In this document: piece after piece, positions 8,079 through 16,875 of the stretch | Position numbering within the stretch: position 1 is the first letter of the stretch | Layout: every line of letters begins with the position of its first letter | DNA from: Saprospiraceae bacterium | Lineage (GTDB): Bacteria > Bacteroidota > Bacteroidia > Chitinophagales > Saprospiraceae | Direction: 5' to 3' | Assembly (NCBI GenBank): GCA_028285545.1 | Contig: JANQPA010000120.1 | Span: forward strand, 124,001-188,000 | DNA length: 64,000 bases | The notes under the pieces: generated by a model | The model's input: the letters and a program-made list of their open reading frames with translations, nothing else | The model's database searches: none | Told to the model about the DNA's origin: nothing | Program-made: the position numbers and the translations under genes

Positions 8079-9479
8079 TTAAATACCGTATTTATCTAAA
8101 AGGTAAACCAGACTGGTTATAGAGGCCACACCTAATTGCAATTCTCTTTTATTTACGACATCCAAACCGTCTATGGGAGTATGGTGGTAGTCGAAATACC
8201 GCTGTGAATCGGGTACAAAACCAAAGAGCAGCCCCTTTTGAGGTTTTAAGCCTGAAATATCTGCCCCCGATCCTCCGGTGGAAAAATTCAGGCCATAAGA
8301 TTCAAGAAGAGGAAGCCATTTCAAAACCTTAGCAAATTTTTCATTAAAAATGCTAGGATCTCCTTCACAGGAAAAGCCACGGGGAGTGAACCCCCCTCGG
8401 TCTGATTCAATGGCAGCCATATGGTATTCTTCATTTTCAAAAGATACTTTTTGGTAGGTTCTGCCTCCCATAAGGCCATTTTCTTCGTTCATAAAAAGCA
8501 CGCAACGGATGGTGCGTTTTGGCCTATAATCCAATCGTTTGATTACCTGCAATACATCCATGGCATGGACGCAGCCTGCACCATCATCATGTGCTCCTGT
8601 GCCAACATCCCATGAGTCTAGGTGCCCTCCAACCAAAATAATCTCTTCTGGGTGTTGACTGCCTTTAATTTCTCCTATTACATTATAAGATTTTACCGGC
8701 GGAAGGTTTTCACAAGTGGTTCGGATATAAACCCTAACTCTTTCTTCCTTAAGCAAATCACCTAGTAAATCTGCATCATTGGTGCTTATGGCAACTGAAG
8801 GAATGAAAGGATAACGTTCATCATTAACAGTAGCTCCTGTATGAGGGATATCATCAGATCTATTCGTCATAGATCGAACAATAGCTGCTACAGCTCCATA
8901 TTTTGATGCCCGAGATGGGCCCGTTCCGCGTTGGTCCACGGCACCACCATAGGCATGAAAAGTATTAATTTGCCTGGGGTCCATCGGTCGATTATAGAAA
9001 ACGATTTTGCCTGAAATCTCTTCACCCAAACTATCTACCTCATCCAGACTTTTTACTTCTATAACCTCTGCCGTTAGGCCAGAAGGCCCAGTTCCTACAG
9101 AATTGCCAAGTGCTAATGCGCTGAGATCTACACTTCCTAGTTTTGAACTATTAATGATTCGAACCTGTTCCTTTTCTCCTCTTACCCAATGTGGAACCAT
9201 ACATTCTTGTAGATATACTGTATCTAAGCCTAATCTAAGCAATTCTTGTCGCGTATATTCAACTGCTGCTGCTGCTTGAGGTGAACCACTTAATCTTCCT
9301 CCTATTCGTTGGGTAAGATAATTTAGCCAGTCAAAAGCCTGACCATTAATTAGAGCTTCATCATAGATAGATCGAATAAAAAATGCATCCTTATCAATGT
9401 CATTATTCTGTTGTGCAGAGAGATTTAGGGTAAAAATGAGGCTGAAAACTATTATTACAGGTATTTTTTTTGGGTACAT
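8079..9479 (-). CDS. Secreted M28 family zinc peptidase (carboxypeptidase Q-like)
   Basis: A 466-residue exported metallopeptidase with a signal peptide (about residues 1-22, ending NLSAQQ). A PA-domain region (about 110-260) is inserted before the M28 catalytic core, as in plasma glutamate carboxypeptidase/aminopeptidase relatives. All five zinc ligands of the co-catalytic site are visible: His in GGHLDSWD (about 287), Asp in GAHDDGAG, the Glu pair in MNEENGLMGG, Asp in AIESDRGGF, and His in YHHTPIDGLD near the C-terminus. It should cleave N-terminal residues or dipeptides from peptides in the periplasm or outside the cell. The start sits after a long AT-rich upstream region that contains a stem-loop (9501-9537). 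Confidence 0.9.
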   Translation of the reverse strand: MYPKKIPVIIVFSLIFTLNLSAQQNNDIDKDAFFIRSIYDEALINGQAFDWLNYLTQRIGGRLSGSPQAAAAVEYTRQELLRLGLDTVYLQECMVPHWVRGEKEQVRIINSSKLGSVDLSALALGNSVGTGPSGLTAEVIEVKSLDEVDSLGEEISGKIVFYNRPMDPRQINTFHAYGGAVDQRGTGPSRASKYGAVAAIVRSMTNRSDDIPHTGATVNDERYPFIPSVAISTNDADLLGDLLKEERVRVYIRTTCENLPPVKSYNVIGEIKGSQHPEEIILVGGHLDSWDVGTGAHDDGAGCVHAMDVLQVIKRLDYRPKRTIRCVLFMNEENGLMGGRTYQKVSFENEEYHMAAIESDRGGFTPRGFSCEGDPSIFNEKFAKVLKWLPLLESYGLNFSTGGSGADISGLKPQKGLLFGFVPDSQRYFDYHHTPIDGLDVVNKRELQLGVASITSLVYLLDKYGI

Positions 9480-9537
9480 AAAGTAATTGCATTTTATTAA
9501 AACACTAAATATTGTAATTTTTTAAATGTTTAGTGTT

Positions 9538-9768
9538 GAAAATAATGAAGTGTTGAAATTCCGATAAAAATTTGCCAAAAAATAAAAACGAGAAATTTTA
9601 TTTTAAAATCGATTCATAAACTTAAAAAAACTATAGAATTATTTTTTTTGAAAATCTGTAGAAGCTCTGGAAATAGGACAAAATTTATCTGATTTTGGAT
9701 TTTTTTAACGAAAAATCTTTTTTACAATCGCTGATTTAAAAAAAAAATAAAATTTTTATCAAATTTGT
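9538..9768. other. AT-rich intergenic stretch, no gene seen
   Basis: This stretch is very rich in A and T and has many homopolymer runs. I see no open frame of useful length on either strand. The part next to the peptidase gene (9501-9537) can form a 9-bp stem (AACACTAAA with TTTAGTGTT) 22-58 bases upstream of its ATG, which may be a leader structure or an operator. Confidence 0.5.
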
Positions 9769-9770
9769 AA

Positions 9771-9814
9771 TTGTATTTTTTACAATAAGTATGTAAATTT
9801 GTATCAAGATACAA
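9771..9814 (+). promoter_or_regulatory. Bacteroidota-type promoter with dyad at the start site
   Basis: A -33-like TTG (9771-9773) and a perfect TAnnTTTG -7 box (TAAATTTG, 9794-9801) are separated by 20 bases. A perfect 16-bp dyad, TTGTATCAAGATACAA (9799-9814), overlaps the -7 box and the predicted start (about 9806-9808). A shorter dyad (ATTGTA/TACAAT, 9770-9786) lies in the spacer. This arrangement suggests a repressed promoter reading to the right. No protein gene lies on the plus strand downstream before a terminator. Confidence 0.5.
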
Positions 9815-9887
9815 GGTAAAGATTTATAATTTGGTTTTATTTGGTTAGGGCTGAGGTAGTGCTGTGGTAGCGCTGCCTCTTTTTTTT
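9807..9887 (+). ncRNA. Candidate small RNA of about 80 nt
   Basis: The predicted transcript runs from the promoter at 9771-9801 to a strong intrinsic terminator at 9853-9887. It has no convincing ORF and ends two bases before the tail of the convergent lipoprotein gene. The body is AU-rich and then G/U-rich (UUUGGUUUUAUUUGGUUAGG) ahead of the terminator stem. I do not recognise the family. It could alternatively be an unused promoter that happens to face a terminator. Confidence 0.4.
9853..9887 (+). terminator. Intrinsic terminator of the candidate small RNA
   Basis: An 11-bp stem (9853-9863 with 9869-9879; two G-U pairs on the plus-strand RNA), a GTGGT loop, and a run of eight T residues (9880-9887). 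The T-run exists only in the plus direction, and no annotated plus-strand gene precedes it, so it points to a separate short transcript. Confidence 0.75.
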
Positions 9888-9888
9888 G

Positions 9889-10455
9889 CTAATCCGAGAA
9901 CTTTCCTGTTACTGTAATTATTCGCTCTTTGGACAGGAGCACCTTTTCTGTACTATAAATCTGATATTTATTATCTGGGATATAAATTAATTCCTGAAGA
10001 GTGTTAATACTTGGGCTTGATGTTGAATTAAGAATAAAAAGACTATCTAAGCCACCTTCCTGATTAAATGAAATGCGGATGGTTTTTGTCTTTAAATCTT
10101 CATCCAATGTTTTGTACTGTATCTTTTTGATGTTGTTATTGTTGTAATAACTTGTATCGCCCACATATTTTCCCCACCAGGAAACCCTGTTAATGTGTGA
10201 TTCTCTGAATGTCTGCAACTCAGTGTTGAAGTCTTCAATGGGCAGTTTAGCTTCTTCCATTTCCCCATCAAGGTCAATACTTTTGACAATTTCTTTATCT
10301 GAATCATTCAAACGCTCTATTTCATTTTTAAAATAGGCATCTAAATCATAATAAGGATTCCTTGTCTCTGCTTCTGAATTTTGCGTAGATTCAGGAATAC
10401 AGGATTGAATAAAAAGGAAGAGAAAGACATAAATTCCAAGGGAATATTTGTTCAT
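9889..10455 (-). CDS. Hypothetical lipoprotein
   Basis: A 188-residue protein that I do not recognise. The N-terminus is a lipoprotein signal with a lipobox FIQSC (Cys at about residue 19), followed by a polar linker, so it should be anchored in a membrane on the periplasmic or outer side. The rest is polar, acidic-rich and probably mixed alpha/beta (RISFNQEGGLDSLFIL is strand-like). It contains a run of four asparagines after TSYY. It lies downstream of gpmI on the same strand, with about 60 bases between them, and may share its transcript. No catalytic motif is visible. Confidence 0.7.
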   Translation of the reverse strand: MNKYSLGIYVFLFLFIQSCIPESTQNSEAETRNPYYDLDAYFKNEIERLNDSDKEIVKSIDLDGEMEEAKLPIEDFNTELQTFRESHINRVSWWGKYVGDTSYYNNNNIKKIQYKTLDEDLKTKTIRISFNQEGGLDSLFILNSTSSPSINTLQELIYIPDNKYQIYSTEKVLLSKERIITVTGKFSD

Positions 10456-10515
10456 ATTCTTTTTAATTAATTAACCGAGTAGTAAATCAAAAGTTTGTTG
10501 ATCAAGAGATCTAAC

Positions 10516-12063
10516 TCATATCGTTGTTTTTACCAATGACAATAAATTTTTCCCATCCATTTCTTCTGGAGGATTAATATTAAACAGATGGAGTAGGGTG
10601 GGGGCAATATCTGCTAACTTACCATCTTTTAAATGAAAACTTTGGGTTTGATGCCCATAAAAAATGCAGGGAACTGGATTTTTTGTATGTGCAGTATGTG
10701 GGCTCCCATCTTCATTGATCATATAGTCAGAGTTGCCGTGATCAGCAATAATAATGGCAAGATATCCAAATTCATCAGCAGTACTTAATAGGTTTTTTAA
10801 GCATTCATCGACAGTTTCTGCGGCTTTGATGGCTGCTTCAAAAACCCCAGTATGTCCCACCATATCTGCATTTGCATAATTAAGGCATATAAAATCTGGC
10901 TGATTGGTTTTTATGTCCTTAATTATGGCCTCGGTAATTTTATAGGCGCTCATTTCCGGCTGGAGGTCGTAGGTAGCTACCTTAGGAGAAGGAACTAATA
11001 TTCGTCGTTCATCAGGAAAGGCCTCTTCCTGACCTCCATTAAAAAAGAAAGTTACGTGGGGATATTTTTCTGTTTCTGCAATCCTTACCTGTGTTTTGCC
11101 TGCTTTGGAAAGAATTTCACCAAGAGTATTCTTTAAATCTTCTTTATGAAAAATGACATCGACATTTTCATAAGTATCATCATATCGAGTCATTGTTACA
11201 TATTTTAGTGCCAATTTTGACATTTCATAATCAGGCATATCTTGTTGGGTAAGCACCGTGGAAATTTCTCTTGGCCGATCCGTTCTAAAGTTAAAACAGA
11301 TTAGAAGGTCTCCCTCATTCAGGATGGCAATAGGGGAATCTCCGTTCTCAGTACAGACAATTGGTTTAAGAAACTCGTCGGTTTCCTCTTTTGCATAGCG
11401 AGATTTAATTGTGTTTAATACATCCCTCGTTTTTTCTCCCTTGCCATGAACCATTAAATCATAAGCAAGCTTAATTCGTTCCCAGCGTTTGTCTCGATCC
11501 ATGGAATAGTACCTGCCGATGACGGAGGCTAGTTTTACAGGACTGGAGTGAATATGGTTTAGGAGATCTTGGAGATAGTCATGCCCTCCTTTTGGATCGG
11601 TGTCTCTTCCATCCATAAAAGCGTGGATATAGACCTGTTCCAATCCATTTTTCTGGGTAATATCACATAATGCTTTCAGGTGATTGAGATGCGAATGAAC
11701 CCCTCCGTCCGAAACTAAGCCCATAATATGGACATTTTTATTGTTTTCTCTGGCATAAGAAAGTGCATTCAATAACGTTTCATTTTGCTGTAAATCACCA
11801 TCTTTGATTGCTTTATTAATTCTGGCCAGCTCCTGATAAACGATTCTTCCAGCTCCAATATTAAGATGTCCTACTTCCGAATTTCCCATTTGCCCCTCTG
11901 GAAGTCCTACCTCTTCTCCATAGGTAATCAATTCCGAATGTGGATATTGACTGTATAAACTATCGACGAATGGAGTAGCTGCTTGAGCAATGGCACTCAC
12001 TTCTGGCTTAGGGCCATGTCCCCAGCCATCTAGTATGATAAGCATACAGCGGTTTGAAGCCAT
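10516..12063 (-). CDS. gpmI: 2,3-bisphosphoglycerate-independent phosphoglycerate mutase
   Basis: A 515-residue cytoplasmic glycolytic enzyme that interconverts 3- and 2-phosphoglycerate with two metal ions. It has the alkaline phosphatase-type core split by the phosphotransferase insertion. Visible motifs are LIILDGWGHG near the N-terminus, MGNSEVGHLNIGAGR with the catalytic serine at about residue 61, the substrate-binding FMDGRDTDP and GRYYSMDRDKRW, and the metal-binding NYANADMVGHTG and IIADHGN segments. Length is typical. The gene begins just downstream of copy 2 of the palindromic element. A TACATTTG -7-like box (12292-12299, minus strand) beyond that element suggests the element may be part of the leader. 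Confidence 0.96.
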   Translation of the reverse strand: MASNRCMLIILDGWGHGPKPEVSAIAQAATPFVDSLYSQYPHSELITYGEEVGLPEGQMGNSEVGHLNIGAGRIVYQELARINKAIKDGDLQQNETLLNALSYARENNKNVHIMGLVSDGGVHSHLNHLKALCDITQKNGLEQVYIHAFMDGRDTDPKGGHDYLQDLLNHIHSSPVKLASVIGRYYSMDRDKRWERIKLAYDLMVHGKGEKTRDVLNTIKSRYAKEETDEFLKPIVCTENGDSPIAILNEGDLLICFNFRTDRPREISTVLTQQDMPDYEMSKLALKYVTMTRYDDTYENVDVIFHKEDLKNTLGEILSKAGKTQVRIAETEKYPHVTFFFNGGQEEAFPDERRILVPSPKVATYDLQPEMSAYKITEAIIKDIKTNQPDFICLNYANADMVGHTGVFEAAIKAAETVDECLKNLLSTADEFGYLAIIIADHGNSDYMINEDGSPHTAHTKNPVPCIFYGHQTQSFHLKDGKLADIAPTLLHLFNINPPEEMDGKNLLSLVKTTI

Positions 12064-12094
12064 TTTGTAATAAATTTATAGGTTAATGATTCGT

Positions 12095-12260
12095 GAGGGC
12101 GTCTCATAAATTCACCTGTCGGTAGACAGGTTCTGATCCGCCAAATTATTTTCTTCTTAGGGGAGTTTTTTAAAGGAAAAATGAAATTTTTCCTTTAAAA
12201 AACTCCCCTAAGGAAATAATATTAGTTGGCGAATCCGCCTCAGGCGGGTGAGACAGCCTC
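12095..12260. repeat. Nested palindromic element, copy 2
   Basis: A second copy, 166 bp, in the same plus-strand orientation as copy 1. Ends are GAGGGCGTCTCAT and GTGAGACAGCCTC. The first small palindrome is CCTGTCGGTAGACAGG instead of the copy 1 sequence; the second is CCGCCTCAGGCGGG. The central hairpin has a 27-bp perfect stem (12156-12182 with 12186-12212) and again a GAA triloop. Its outer stem bases differ from copy 1 but stay paired. It lies between divergent gpmI and the DUF4783 gene. Confidence 0.85.
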
Positions 12261-12508
12261 AATTGTATTCCAGCCAGTACTTGTTGGCGATCAAATGTAC
12301 TATAAAATTGTCTTCTTACGTTTTAAAAACATTGGATATCGTTAAAAAAGTGTTACCAAGCGCTTTTTTTGCGTCTAATGTTTAGATGAATGCCTGAGAA
12401 TAAGCAGGAAAAGCTAAATGGAGTTAATCAAAGCATGATTTTGATTCTAGATTTTAGCTTTTAAAAAGCTTAGGCTTTATACACTTACTTAAGGAAAATG
12501 GATACGCT
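12261..12508. other. Divergent intergenic region
   Basis: This stretch separates the repeat copy from the DUF4783 gene. A TAnnTTTG box on the minus strand (TACATTTG, 12292-12299) could drive gpmI through the repeat; no good -33 partner is visible. I see no gene in it. Confidence 0.45.
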
Positions 12509-12889
12509 ATGAAAACAATTATTTTTTGTCTTCTGGCGGGAAGTATGCCCATCCTGTCAGGTTTAAATGTAGCTGAAATTACCAGAGCTATTAGCCGTGG
12601 GGATGCAGAAAAGATTAGTGCTTATTTTGATGAATCTGTTGAATTGGCCATCCTTAATGATGAGGATGTATATAGTAGAACAGAGGCATCTAATAAGCTA
12701 AAAGGCTTTTTTGACAAATATCCACCGAGAGGGTATTCACAAGTACATCGTGGTACTTCAAAGAGCAAAGATTCTGTCTACTGTATTGGTAATCTGGTAA
12801 CCGAAAAGGCAGTATTTCGTGTTTACATCTACATGCGGGTAAATGGAGAGCAACATCGAATTCAGGAAGTTCGATTCGATAAAGAGTAG
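12509..12889 (+). CDS. DUF4783 family exported protein
   Basis: A 126-residue protein with a signal peptide of about 19 residues. The body matches the DUF4783 pattern known from Bacteroidota: a short NTF2/SnoaL-like fold with ITRAISRGDAEKISAYFDES, SRTEASNKLKGFFDKYPPRG and a final VNGEQHRIQEVRFDKE. NTF2-like folds bind small ligands or act as scaffolds, and no catalytic role is known. The stop lies three bases from the tail of the convergent TIGR02757 gene. It stands alone on the plus strand in a minus-strand neighbourhood. Confidence 0.82.
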   Translation: MKTIIFCLLAGSMPILSGLNVAEITRAISRGDAEKISAYFDESVELAILNDEDVYSRTEASNKLKGFFDKYPPRGYSQVHRGTSKSKDSVYCIGNLVTEKAVFRVYIYMRVNGEQHRIQEVRFDKE

Positions 12890-12892
12890 TGT

Positions 12893-13696
12893 TCAGTCTA
12901 ATCCAAAAGATTGAATGATCACCTCTAAAGGTTTTTCTTCAAGAATGCCCATCCCAAACAAAGCAAAATCAAAACGCACGGGATCCTCTGGATCAATAGA
13001 TCTAAGTTTGTCGCTTAGTTCCTTAACGGCGAGCCAATCCGTTTGTTTGCGCTCCAGTAAACCTAGTCTGCGAGCTACACGGTCTACATGGACATCTAAT
13101 GGAATCATTAGTTGCCTGGGGTGAATTTTTTGCCAAAGCCCAAAATCTACTCCTTTTTCATCTTTTCTAACCATCCAGCGCAGGAACATATTCAAGCGTT
13201 TACAGCTTGATTTACGGGCTGGAGTTGAAACATGCTTACGTGTTCTTTTAGGGGCATTGGGCAGAGAAAAGAACAGTTCATGAAATCCAATCAGGGCATC
13301 TTCAATTGTTGAAGACTCTGGACCAATAAACTGAGAAAAAGCATCTTCCAAGGAGGAATGCTTACGATAATATTGCTGAAAAAACTCAAGGAAATATAAG
13401 GTATCGGTTGCCTGAAAGGTTCTGTGTTTAAAATTTAGAAAGGCTTTTCGATCTTCTTCACTGTGGTTAAGTATGAATTCATGTGGAGTACCTCCCATTA
13501 AATGTACCAACTCCTTGGCTTTATTAATGATGGTAACTCTTTGCCCCCATGCAAGCATCGCCACCCAAAAGCCCATGATTTCAATATCCTGTAATTTGGA
13601 AAAGGAGTGAGGAATTTGGATAGGGTCTTTATGAATGAAGGTTTTGGCATTAAACTTATTGGCAAAATGATTTAGTACATCCTCTAATGATTCCAT
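12893..13696 (-). CDS. TIGR02757 family protein (DUF2400)
   Basis: A 267-residue cytoplasmic protein of the TIGR02757/DUF2400 family, common in Bacteroidota and some other phyla. Recognisable stretches are HKDPIQIPHSF, GFWVAMLAWGQRVTIINKA, KHRTFQATDTLYFLEFFQ, KRLNMFLRWMVRKD, and the C-terminal PLDVHVDRVARRLGLLERKQ. The family has a helical fold with distant resemblance to HhH-GPD DNA glycosylases, but its activity is not established. The C-terminal VHVD-x-x-x-x-R stretch resembles the glycosylase helix region. It is 29 bases upstream of the glycosyltransferase stop. Confidence 0.88.
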   Translation of the reverse strand: MESLEDVLNHFANKFNAKTFIHKDPIQIPHSFSKLQDIEIMGFWVAMLAWGQRVTIINKAKELVHLMGGTPHEFILNHSEEDRKAFLNFKHRTFQATDTLYFLEFFQQYYRKHSSLEDAFSQFIGPESSTIEDALIGFHELFFSLPNAPKRTRKHVSTPARKSSCKRLNMFLRWMVRKDEKGVDFGLWQKIHPRQLMIPLDVHVDRVARRLGLLERKQTDWLAVKELSDKLRSIDPEDPVRFDFALFGMGILEEKPLEVIIQSFGLD

Positions 13697-13725
13697 TTTT
13701 TCAAATCAAAATTATCAAAACTAAG

Positions 13726-14487
13726 TTATTGTACTTTTTCAGTTGGTGGCTGATATAGAGAAAATTTGGCGAGCTTCATTCTTTGAAGAAAATGATTAAA
13801 TGATACCCTAAGTACCCCCAGACCATATTTTACACTTCTTTTGAAATTTATTGAAGAAGCTTCTTCAAAATATTTAGTAGGGCAGGTTACTTCTGCAATC
13901 GGAAAGTCAGCATAGATAATTTGGGAGAGCATCTCATTGTCAAATACAAAATCATTAGAATTACTATTGAAATTAATGCCTGTTAGAACTTCTCTGCTAA
14001 AGGCTCGGTATCCGGTATGATATTCAGATAATTTGTGGTTAACCAATATATTTTGGACAAGAGTCAGAAGGCGATTAGCAATGTATTTATAAATTGGCAT
14101 ACCTCCTTTTAGGGCACCATTTCCTAGAATTCGGGAGCCCAGAACAACAGAATAAAGGCCATCGCCAATTATGTTGACCATGGCCGGTATTAATTTGGGA
14201 GTGTATTGATAATCGGGATGGAGCATGATGATAATATCTCCTCCTAATTCCAATGCCTTATTATACAGTGATTTTTGATTGCCGCCATAGCCCTTATTTT
14301 TCTCATGGCTAATTACATGATTAATTCCGATATCTTTGGCGACATCAACCGTATTATCCTTACTGGCATCATCACAAAGGATCACTTCATCCACCAGGTC
14401 CAGAGGAATTTCATTATAGGTTTTTTCTAGTGTGAGTGCTGCATTATAGGCCGGGAGCACAACAATAACTTTCTTTCCGTTATACAT
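13726..14487 (-). CDS. Family 2 glycosyltransferase (DPM1-like)
   Basis: A 253-residue GT-A fold glycosyltransferase. VVLPAYNAALTLEKTY at the N-terminus and CDDASKDNTVDVA bind the nucleotide-sugar; HPDYQYTPKLIP occupies the place of the DxD motif; GSRILGNGALKGGMP and YHTGYRAFSREVL are typical of the dolichyl-phosphate-mannose-synthase-like group. There are no obvious transmembrane helices, so it is probably a peripheral enzyme at the inner face of the membrane. The open frame continues 33 residues upstream. The ATG at 14487 matches family N-termini (MYNGKKVIVVLPAYN), and the extra residues look unrelated. Confidence 0.88.
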   Translation of the reverse strand: MYNGKKVIVVLPAYNAALTLEKTYNEIPLDLVDEVILCDDASKDNTVDVAKDIGINHVISHEKNKGYGGNQKSLYNKALELGGDIIIMLHPDYQYTPKLIPAMVNIIGDGLYSVVLGSRILGNGALKGGMPIYKYIANRLLTLVQNILVNHKLSEYHTGYRAFSREVLTGINFNSNSNDFVFDNEMLSQIIYADFPIAEVTCPTKYFEEASSINFKRSVKYGLGVLRVSFNHFLQRMKLAKFSLYQPPTEKVQ

Positions 14488-14592
14488 ACTTTGCAAACTA
14501 AATTTGCGAGCAAAGATATAAAAAGGATGATGAGGTTGGTCAAATATTTTTGTCGAAAAAAGCAAAGTACTTTTTTCGATGCCCAAAATGGC

Positions 14593-16323
14593 TTAATCAA
14601 TTAAGGATTCTAATTCTTTTTGCACGAATTTTCCTAACTCAGCTACATAAGATTGAGAAAAATCAAAGGAAATACCCGCTGTTTTATAAATTTCCCCTAT
14701 GGGTTTTGTATAGCCAAGCTCCAAGGCTTTTTTGTAATCTTTTACTGCTTTTTCCGGATTTTCACGGTAGTTTTTCCAAATAGCAATTGCTCCCAATTGA
14801 GCCATCCCATATTCGATATAATAAAATGGAACTTCAAAAATATGAAGTTGTTTATGCCAGAGGTACTTGGCATAAGACTCCAATTCGGAGTTGTCAATCT
14901 CAGAAGAAGTAAATTCTTTATATGTTTTTAGCCATCGCTCTTGTCTTTCCTGTCGATTATGTCTTGGGTTGGTATACAACCAATGTTGAAATTTGTCAAT
15001 GGCAGCAATCCATGGCAGTACTTTCAAGACATTTTCAAGCTGATTAATTTTTGCTCGTTTCAGATCATCTTCATTATCAAAAAAGATCCACCAATGATCC
15101 ATGCTGAGCAATTCCATAGACATGGCTGCCAATTCCGAAACTTCTGAAGGAAACCTGCGGGAGGCATTCAGCGGAAGATCTCTGGTAAGAAATGCATGAA
15201 TGGCATGTCCACTTTCATGCATAAAGGTCCGCATATCATTGAGGGCATGCGTTGCATTCATAAAAATGAATGGCACTCCGGTAGAAGACAATTGAATATT
15301 ATATCCACCCGGGCGTTTTCCTTTTCGAGATTCGAGATCAAGATGCCCCATTTCTCTCATCACAGCAATAACATTGCCAAAAGAAGGGTGAATTTTATTT
15401 AAACAATGGATGGTTTTTTCTACTAAGACATCTACATTGTCAAAAGGTTTTAATGGAGCTTTACCGGTAGCATCAACATTTAAATCCCAAGGCCGCAGTA
15501 GCGGTAGATCCATTTTCTTTTTCCTGTATACATTGAGTTCGTCAATAATGGGTAAAACCTCTTTTGCAATTGAATCATGGAAATCTTCGCAATCCTGAGA
15601 GGAATAATCAAAACGATTTAAGGCTCTGAACTTATATTCTTTGAAATTATCAAAGCCAGCGTTTTGAGCTATTTCATGCCTTTTCTCCAATAGAGTATCA
15701 AATAAAGATTCTAATTGTGGAGTATCTTGAAGAATACGCTTATTTATTTTATGATAAACAGTTTCACGGAGCTCTCGATTGGTTTCTTCCAAAATGGTTC
15801 CGGCTTTTTGGAGGGTCAATTGTTTGCCATCCATCCCGATAGTCATTTCAGAAAAAATCTTTCCGTGATCTTTAGATTTAAGTTGAACTTCAGTAGCCAG
15901 GGGTATATTTTCTTTATTAAATAGGCTGACGGCATTTTTGGCAAGACGTAAATAAATAAAGTATGCGTCGCCGGAAAGCTGATCTATGAAAGGAGAGTTA
16001 ACCAGTTTTTTATTCAGAGTGTTTTCAAACGAAACAATTTTTGGCATCAATTCCTGGACGGCGTATTCGTACATGTCCATGGCCTGTTCATCTGCACTAT
16101 TTACAGTGATTTTTATATACCGCCAGGCAAAACATTCACTAACAATGGATTCCAGCTCACTTCTATTCGAAATCCAATGTTCCAGGTCTTCCACACTATT
16201 AATTTCTCTTTTTAAGAGATCGGTATAATATGGTTTGAGTCTGGACCATACTGTCAGCTTAAATTCTTCTGGTAAAAATTTCCTTTCCCTTGGCCGTGGT
16301 AAAGCAACAGCGCTCTTATTCAT
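14593..16323 (-). CDS. M3 family oligoendopeptidase (PepF-like)
   Basis: A 576-residue cytoplasmic zinc metallopeptidase. The HExxH motif is seen as FMHESGHAIHAFL (about residue 370), with the third ligand Glu in the downstream SEVSELAAMSMELL. The C-terminal YYIEYGMAQLGAIAIW stretch with conserved Tyr/His-type substrate residues is typical of M3 oligopeptidases. These enzymes cut short peptides inside the cell. There is no signal peptide. It lies on the same strand as the glycosyltransferase and DUF5606 genes with modest gaps. Confidence 0.92.
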   Translation of the reverse strand: MNKSAVALPRPRERKFLPEEFKLTVWSRLKPYYTDLLKREINSVEDLEHWISNRSELESIVSECFAWRYIKITVNSADEQAMDMYEYAVQELMPKIVSFENTLNKKLVNSPFIDQLSGDAYFIYLRLAKNAVSLFNKENIPLATEVQLKSKDHGKIFSEMTIGMDGKQLTLQKAGTILEETNRELRETVYHKINKRILQDTPQLESLFDTLLEKRHEIAQNAGFDNFKEYKFRALNRFDYSSQDCEDFHDSIAKEVLPIIDELNVYRKKKMDLPLLRPWDLNVDATGKAPLKPFDNVDVLVEKTIHCLNKIHPSFGNVIAVMREMGHLDLESRKGKRPGGYNIQLSSTGVPFIFMNATHALNDMRTFMHESGHAIHAFLTRDLPLNASRRFPSEVSELAAMSMELLSMDHWWIFFDNEDDLKRAKINQLENVLKVLPWIAAIDKFQHWLYTNPRHNRQERQERWLKTYKEFTSSEIDNSELESYAKYLWHKQLHIFEVPFYYIEYGMAQLGAIAIWKNYRENPEKAVKDYKKALELGYTKPIGEIYKTAGISFDFSQSYVAELGKFVQKELESLID

Positions 16324-16418
16324 GATTATGATTCTGTTAAAAAAAAATTAACAAATAGGCGCCAAGACCATGTATTAGACATGGAAGAGGAGGTAACACC
16401 AGCATTGAGGTTGTGGTT

Positions 16419-16838
16419 TTATTCTTCTTCGTCTTCCTTAGAATCTGATTCTAAGGAAAATAGGTCGTTTTGTTGAAGAAACTCAAACCACTTAATCACT
16501 TTTTTAATGTCGCCAGTGCGCACCTTATCTTTGTCATAATTTGGAAGAACATCCATAAAATAATCATGAAGTTCATCCGGTCTTGAGTTCGCACTCACGG
16601 GGGGATTGTCATCTTGTTGCTCCAGCATATTCTGGAACACCTTTTTTAATTCGACGGAATCTCCGTCATCTGTATAGATCGCTATGGATTCCAATGGAGA
16701 AAACTGATGTTTTCGGGAAGAAGCAAATCTTTTCTTTCCACTTATCAGATCTTCAATGATTAATCCATTATTTCTATTAGCAGCAATCCGGAAAATACCA
16801 GAAATGCCACTTACTGCAACTAGGTTTTCTAAATTCAT
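16419..16838 (-). CDS. DUF5606 family protein
   Basis: A 139-residue small protein of a family restricted, as far as I know, to Bacteroidota. The N-terminus (NLENLVAVSGISGIFRIAAN) is the conserved part and resembles a small beta-barrel; LIIEDLISGKKRFASSRKHQ and FSPLESIAIYTDDGDSVELK follow. The C-terminus is strongly acidic (DSKEDEEE). Function unknown. A TACATTTG -7 box (16868-16875) lies about 30 bases upstream of the ATG, supporting this start. Confidence 0.85.
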   Translation of the reverse strand: MNLENLVAVSGISGIFRIAANRNNGLIIEDLISGKKRFASSRKHQFSPLESIAIYTDDGDSVELKKVFQNMLEQQDDNPPVSANSRPDELHDYFMDVLPNYDKDKVRTGDIKKVIKWFEFLQQNDLFSLESDSKEDEEE

Positions 16839-16867
16839 AAGCTTATTTGTCCCTTCACGTTAAGGGG

Positions 16868-16875
16868 CAAATGTA
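16868..16875 (-). promoter_or_regulatory. -7 box of the DUF5606 gene
   Basis: TACATTTG on the minus strand is a perfect TAnnTTTG box 30 bases upstream of the ATG. I see no clear TTTG at the -33 distance, so the site is only partly supported. Confidence 0.45.

Noticed and set aside
12095-12260. Element copies as simple intrinsic terminators
   Set aside because: No T-run follows the stems, and copy 2 lies between divergent genes where no terminator is needed.
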